Assembly: GCF_030811215.1 (NCBI RefSeq)
Contig: NZ_JAUSQM010000001.1
Coordinates: forward strand, 1,116,001-1,180,000
Reading direction: 5' to 3'
DNA length: 64,000 nt
Source: Nocardioides massiliensis
GTDB taxonomy: Bacteria > Actinomycetota > Actinomycetes > Propionibacteriales > Nocardioidaceae
Both the position numbers and the translations under genes were made by a program. This document shows, piece by piece, positions 60,817 to 64,000 of this stretch (positions within the stretch are counted from its first letter, which is position 1; every line of letters starts with the position of its first letter). A model generated the notes under the pieces. It ran no database searches. It was not told where the DNA came from and saw nothing but the letters and a program-made list of their open reading frames with translations.

Positions 60817-61875
60817 ATGACCCGCACACCGACCGCCCGGCCCGACCCCGCCGAGGCACACCGCGCCACCTCGCCCCGCTCGCGGGCGGTCGTCGACGCG
60901 CTGATCCGCGCCGACCTCCTCGATCCCGTACGCCGCGGTGCTGCCGCCGACGTGGTCTCGGAAGTCCTCGACGGGTCCGCCCGGCGCGAGGACGACCGAC
61001 GCTGGTTGCCCGAGCTGGCGGGCTACGTCGGCGGGGCGTTCGTCGTCGGGGCGGTGCTGTTGTTCTTCCTCCAGACCTGGGACGAGCTGAGTGTCACGGC
61101 GCAGATCATCCTGCTCGGCGTGGCCGCCGCCGTGCTGGCCGTGGGCGGCGTGCTGGTGCGAGGCCGCGCTCGCGCGCCTCACGCAACTGGCGCGCACGGT
61201 GTCGACGACGTACGGCGCCGGCTGAGCGCCACCCTGTGCGCCGGCGCTGCGCTGAGCGCCGCGGGCGCGGTGGGGCTGCTGGTCGATGAGCTCGACGGCG
61301 CGGACTGGGGCGACTGGCCCGGTGCGGCGTTCGCGCTGACCCTGCTGGCCCTCGGCGTCCTGGGCTACCTATGGGCACCCAGCGTCCTCGGACAGCTGGT
61401 GATCGTCTGGGGTGTGGTGCAGAGCAGTGCGATGCTGCTCTTCGGCACCATCATCGAGCTCGAGGGCGTCGCGGAGTCGCTCGCCTTCGCCGCCGTCATG
61501 CTGCTCGCCGGCGTGAGCTGGCTGGTCCTCGCCGAGCGGCGGGTATGGCGCGAACGGCTTGCCGGTCGGGTGGTCGGCTGCGGTCTCGTGGCACTCGGCG
61601 CGCAGTGGCCGATCTTCGGGGTGGCCAACGAGCTCGGCTACCTCCTGAGCCTGCTGGCGGCCGCGGCGGCGTTCGGCGCCTACGTCCGGCTCCGGGCGTG
61701 GCCCTACCTGGTCCTCGGCGTCGGGCTGGTGACCGTCGTCGTACCGGAGATCCTGCTCGACTGGACCGACGGCACCCTCGGCGTCGCGGGGGTCCTGCTG
61801 GTCGGTGGGCTCATCCTGCTCACCGGCTCGGTGCTGGGCCTGCGGGTCCACCGCGACGCGCACGCCGACGACTGA
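60817..61875 (+). CDS. multi-pass membrane protein (DUF2157-like)
   Basis: A 352-aa protein with a soluble N-terminus (about 1-60, VVDALIRADLLDPVRRGAAADVVSEVL) followed by about nine hydrophobic helices. A start-of-membrane block WLPELAGYVGGAFVVGAVLL resembles DUF2157-type membrane proteins. No transport or catalytic motif is visible. It ends one base before the convergent pirin gene. The function is unknown. Confidence 0.75.
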   Translation: MTRTPTARPDPAEAHRATSPRSRAVVDALIRADLLDPVRRGAAADVVSEVLDGSARREDDRRWLPELAGYVGGAFVVGAVLLFFLQTWDELSVTAQIILLGVAAAVLAVGGVLVRGRARAPHATGAHGVDDVRRRLSATLCAGAALSAAGAVGLLVDELDGADWGDWPGAAFALTLLALGVLGYLWAPSVLGQLVIVWGVVQSSAMLLFGTIIELEGVAESLAFAAVMLLAGVSWLVLAERRVWRERLAGRVVGCGLVALGAQWPIFGVANELGYLLSLLAAAAAFGAYVRLRAWPYLVLGVGLVTVVVPEILLDWTDGTLGVAGVLLVGGLILLTGSVLGLRVHRDAHADD

Positions 61876-61876
61876 G

Positions 61877-62605
61877 TCACGGCAGGGTCCAGACCAGGAG
61901 CTCGGTGTCGTCGCGCAGGACCCGCACCCCCGCACCCCCGCCACCGGGCCACCGGACGGTGTCGCCCTCCGTCAGGGGGCCGGCACCCTCCAGCTCCACC
62001 GCCCCGGTCGCCACGTGCACGTGCAGGGTCGGGGCATCGGGGAGGCGCAGGCGTGCCCCGGCCCGAGGCCGGGCGGCGTGCAGCACCGCGCCTCGCGTGC
62101 CCACCGGAGCCGCGGTGCCCGCACCCGCCACCGGCACCAGCTCGCCGGTCGCGAGTGCGTCGCCGGCGTCGTGGGCGGCGTACGTCGGCTCACCCCCGGG
62201 CTCGTCGGGCCGCAGCCACATCTGGACGAATCGCACGGCGCTGCTGGCGCCGGCGTCGCAGGTCTCGGTGTGCCGGACGCCGTCACCGGCCGACAGCCGC
62301 TGGGCCGTGCCGGGGACCACCAGTCCGCCGTGGCCGCGGCTGTCCTCGTGCCGCAGGCCGCCGCCGAGGACCCAGGTCACGATCTCGACGTCGCTGTGGG
62401 GGTGCTCGGGATAGCCGTGGCCGGGCAGCACGGTGTCGTCGTTGTAGGCCAGCAGCGGTCCGAAGCCCAGGTTGGCCGGGTCGTAGTGCGCTCCGAACGA
62501 GAAGGCGTGGTGCGTACGCCGACCCTCGGCCTCGGTGGTGAAGCGGTCGGCGGCGCGGTGGATCAGCGGGGTCGGCGGGTCGGGGCGGGGCACGGGTCCA
62601 TGCAA
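61877..62605 (-). CDS. pirin family protein
   Basis: A bicupin pirin protein of about 240 aa: IHRAADRFTTEAEGRRTHHAF, then HGYPEHPHSDVEIVTWVLGG, LRHEDSRGHGGLVVPGTAQR and AGDGVRHTETCDA, holding the metal-binding His/His/His/Glu positions of the N-terminal cupin. The C-terminal cupin is truncated in motif content. Family members are quercetinase-like dioxygenases or redox sensors. The start is uncertain: TTG at 62605 is used here, with a GTG at 62593 as the alternative. It is convergent with the DUF2157-like gene. Confidence 0.87.
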   Translation of the reverse strand: MHGPVPRPDPPTPLIHRAADRFTTEAEGRRTHHAFSFGAHYDPANLGFGPLLAYNDDTVLPGHGYPEHPHSDVEIVTWVLGGGLRHEDSRGHGGLVVPGTAQRLSAGDGVRHTETCDAGASSAVRFVQMWLRPDEPGGEPTYAAHDAGDALATGELVPVAGAGTAAPVGTRGAVLHAARPRAGARLRLPDAPTLHVHVATGAVELEGAGPLTEGDTVRWPGGGGAGVRVLRDDTELLVWTLP

Positions 62606-62637
62606 CCACTTCGGTCGACCCGCGTGCGTCGGGCAGG

Positions 62638-63159
62638 ATGAGGCGCGTGCGAGGCGTACCGGTGGTCGTGGCAGTGGTCGGGGTGGGCTTGTGCGTCCTC
62701 GGTGGGTGCAGCGACTCCGGTGCGCCCGAGGCGGACCCCACCCCCGGCGCGCGGACCTCGGCCGGCCCGTCGAGCGCCGCTCCGACCACCCCGGATCCCA
62801 CGGCGGCCCCCAGCGGCTTCGTCGTCACCGGCATCGACTGTGGGTTGTTGGACCAGCGCCGGGATGCGGCGGAGGACGGGGCGACCGACGGCTTCGCGGA
62901 CTCCGACCGGTGCGTTGCCAACGCGCTGGCGACGGGCCAGCCCGCGACCTTCCGGTTGGTGACCGAGTCGCTCGAGGGGGAGGCGGTCTTCGCGCTCTTC
63001 ACCGTCGAGGGCCCGGGACAGCTCACCATCACCGAGGACCACCGCGCGGTGTTGGTCTCGGAGATCGACGAGCGCGTGAAGACCTGCACTGGTGCGCGCA
63101 GCCTGTCGGCGCAGGGCACCTGCGAGACCCGCGACGTGGCGCGAGGCGCCGATGGCTGA
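62638..63159 (+). CDS. lipoprotein of unknown function
   Basis: A 173-aa lipoprotein with VVAVVGVGLCVLGGCSDSG (lipobox cysteine at about residue 24), a Thr/Pro/Ser-rich linker (about 30-58) and a domain with four cysteines (IDCGLLDQRRDAAEDG, DRCVANALA, KTCTGARS and TCETRD) that may form two disulfides. The C-terminus overlaps the next start by 8 bases. No family was recognised. The ATG at 62638 may be leaderless; a GTG at 62647 is an alternative start. Confidence 0.8.
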   Translation: MRRVRGVPVVVAVVGVGLCVLGGCSDSGAPEADPTPGARTSAGPSSAAPTTPDPTAAPSGFVVTGIDCGLLDQRRDAAEDGATDGFADSDRCVANALATGQPATFRLVTESLEGEAVFALFTVEGPGQLTITEDHRAVLVSEIDERVKTCTGARSLSAQGTCETRDVARGADG

Positions 63160-63637
63160 GCTCGGCGAGCGTCGTCCACTCGGGCCGACACCTTCTCTCA
63201 CCGGTCAGCTCGTCGTCCCCGTGCCCGAGCTCGCGGCGGTCCTGAGCGATGCCGTGATCGGATTCCTGAGCTGGGCCGGCGAGCTCGACGCCGCGCTCGA
63301 CCGCCAGCTGGCGGCGTACGTCGGCGACCGCGCCGGCTTCGACTACGCCCTCACCACGCTCAGCACCTTCCCCGACGGGACGGAGTACGTCCCGCCCGCG
63401 CCCGGAGCGGGATTTCGCCGCCTGGGCCACCACCTGCACAAGCAGTTCCGTGAGCAGACCCCGCTCGGCGACTTCGGCCACGCGCTGGTGCCGCACCTCG
63501 CCGTGCCCACGGCACCCGGTCCGCGCCAGGGCCTGCTGGAGCGGTTGCCAGTGCACTGCCACGCCGCTGAGGTCTGGTTGCGCGCAGCCGACGGCGAGGT
63601 GCTCGCGCGCTACGCCTTCGGGACGTCGGCCGCCTGA
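63152..63637 (+). CDS. 161-aa hypothetical protein coupled to the lipoprotein gene
   Basis: A soluble protein starting MAELGERRPLGPTPSLTGQL, with AVIGFLSWAGELDAALDRQL, PAPGAGFRRLGHHLHKQF and VHCHAAEVWLRAADGEVLA. The His pairs could bind a metal, but no family was recognised. The ATG at 63152 overlaps the upstream stop by 8 bases, so translation is probably coupled. The gene ends before the CoA-transferase regulatory region. Confidence 0.75.
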   Translation: MAELGERRPLGPTPSLTGQLVVPVPELAAVLSDAVIGFLSWAGELDAALDRQLAAYVGDRAGFDYALTTLSTFPDGTEYVPPAPGAGFRRLGHHLHKQFREQTPLGDFGHALVPHLAVPTAPGPRQGLLERLPVHCHAAEVWLRAADGEVLARYAFGTSAA

Positions 63638-63686
63638 GCCTGCGGGTGCCGCGCCTCCCGCCGTGCGGGACGCCCCCTCGCCACGT

Positions 63687-63703
63687 TGACAGCAGTGCTG
63701 TCA
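63687..63703. promoter_or_regulatory. perfect 17-bp palindrome upstream of the CoA-transferase gene
   Basis: TGACAGCAGTGCTGTCA has 8-base arms that match exactly around a central G. It overlaps TTGACA (63686-63691) and lies 11 bases before the ATG at 63715. Such sites are typical of TetR-family repressors controlling acyl-CoA metabolism. Confidence 0.6.
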
Positions 63704-63714
63704 GGATGTCGGCC

Positions 63715-64000
63715 ATGAGCATCGAGCTGGGCAAGGGAACCGGACCGCTGGCGGGCGTCAAGGTCGTCGAGATCGCAGGCATCGGGCCCGGCCCGCACGC
63801 GTGCATGATCCTGGCCGACCTCGGCGCCGACGTGATCCGCGTCGAGCGGCCCGGAGGGCAGTTCATGGCCGGCGGCGCCCACAACGTGCTCAACCGTGGC
63901 CGGCCCAGCGTCGCGCTGGACCTGAAGCGGCCCGAGGCCGTGGAGACCGTGCTGCAGCTGGTCGAGCAGGCCGACGTCGTCGTGGAGGGCATGCGGCCCG
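63715..64000 (+). CDS. CaiB/BaiF CoA-transferase family (alpha-methylacyl-CoA racemase-like), partial
   Basis: The first 95 codons of a family III CoA-transferase; the rest lies beyond the window. It shows GPLAGVKVVEIAGIGPGPHAC, MILADLGADVIRVERPGG and NRGRPSVALDLKRPEAVETV, the N-terminal features of alpha-methylacyl-CoA racemases and related enzymes. The catalytic Asp region falls later. The protein would isomerise 2-methylacyl-CoA or transfer CoA between acids. The palindrome just upstream suggests substrate-responsive repression. Confidence 0.9.
   Translation, partial: MSIELGKGTGPLAGVKVVEIAGIGPGPHACMILADLGADVIRVERPGGQFMAGGAHNVLNRGRPSVALDLKRPEAVETVLQLVEQADVVVEGMRP

Noticed and set aside
1-64000. 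tRNA or rRNA genes
   Set aside because: Gaps were scanned by eye for T-loop and acceptor patterns; none made a cloverleaf. A tRNA-finding program would be decisive.

Overview
The window is very GC-rich actinobacterial chromosome, most consistent with Nocardioides or a close relative. The evidence is the codon usage, frequent GTG and TTG starts, leaderless-looking promoters, an IdeR/DmdR-type iron box, a FemX-type peptidoglycan branching enzyme and a DUF222/HNH endonuclease. The conserved block rpsF-ssb-rpsR-rplI followed by dnaB places the segment in the part of the chromosome that usually lies near oriC in actinobacteria. No tRNA, rRNA, CRISPR array, integrase or intact transposase was seen.

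Layout. 1-3.8 kb: a GT87-like tail, a small membrane protein, and a cell-wall/DNA-repair operon (nfo, FemX-like, alanine-racemase-like). 4.0-5.9 kb: rpsF, ssb, rpsR, rplI, closed by a strong terminator. 5.8-8.3 kb: two coupled membrane proteins and a MATE exporter. 8.3-10.4 kb: dnaB, with DnaA-box-like sites on both sides. 10.3-21.9 kb: an accessory island. It starts with a short repeat array just after dnaB, then carries a Phd-like antitoxin gene coupled to an unknown 216-aa gene, a complete type I Wadjet operon (jetABCD, all joined by 4-nt overlaps), a divergent merR/merA pair, and a frameshifted small membrane gene. A sequence resembling the left repeats recurs near the right edge.

22-30 kb: small hypothetical proteins, a STAND/MalT-like ATPase lacking its HTH, an amphi-Trp protein, an MFS transporter, a SulP permease and an M1 peptidase. 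30-33 kb: a DUF222/HNH endonuclease with a repeat-derived insert, preceded by an unusual tandem array of about 155-bp units. 33-40 kb: two LLM flavin oxidoreductases, a D-cysteine-desulfhydrase-like PLP enzyme, an orphan solute-binding lipoprotein and a GH3 glycosidase. 39.9-41.7 kb: an ABC-F gene behind what looks like a leaderless six-codon leader peptide and attenuator. 42-48 kb: an NhaC antiporter and an orphan type-VII-secretion-like operon of five overlapping genes. 48-53 kb: glutathione peroxidase, GH6 glycosidase, an SDR, a D,D-carboxypeptidase and a vWA lipoprotein. 53-57 kb: a membrane fatty-acid desaturase with its ferredoxin-reductase partner and a divergent PucR-type regulator, then OsmC. 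57-64 kb: a BASS transporter, a secreted endo/exonuclease-fold protein, an iron-box-controlled DUF2470 gene, membrane and lipoprotein genes, pirin, and the start of a CoA-transferase behind a perfect palindrome.

The main candidates for new biology are the coupled Phd-like/216-aa pair beside Wadjet, the orphan type-VII-like operon with its duplicated domain, the leader-peptide-controlled ABC-F gene, and the tandem array upstream of the HNH gene.
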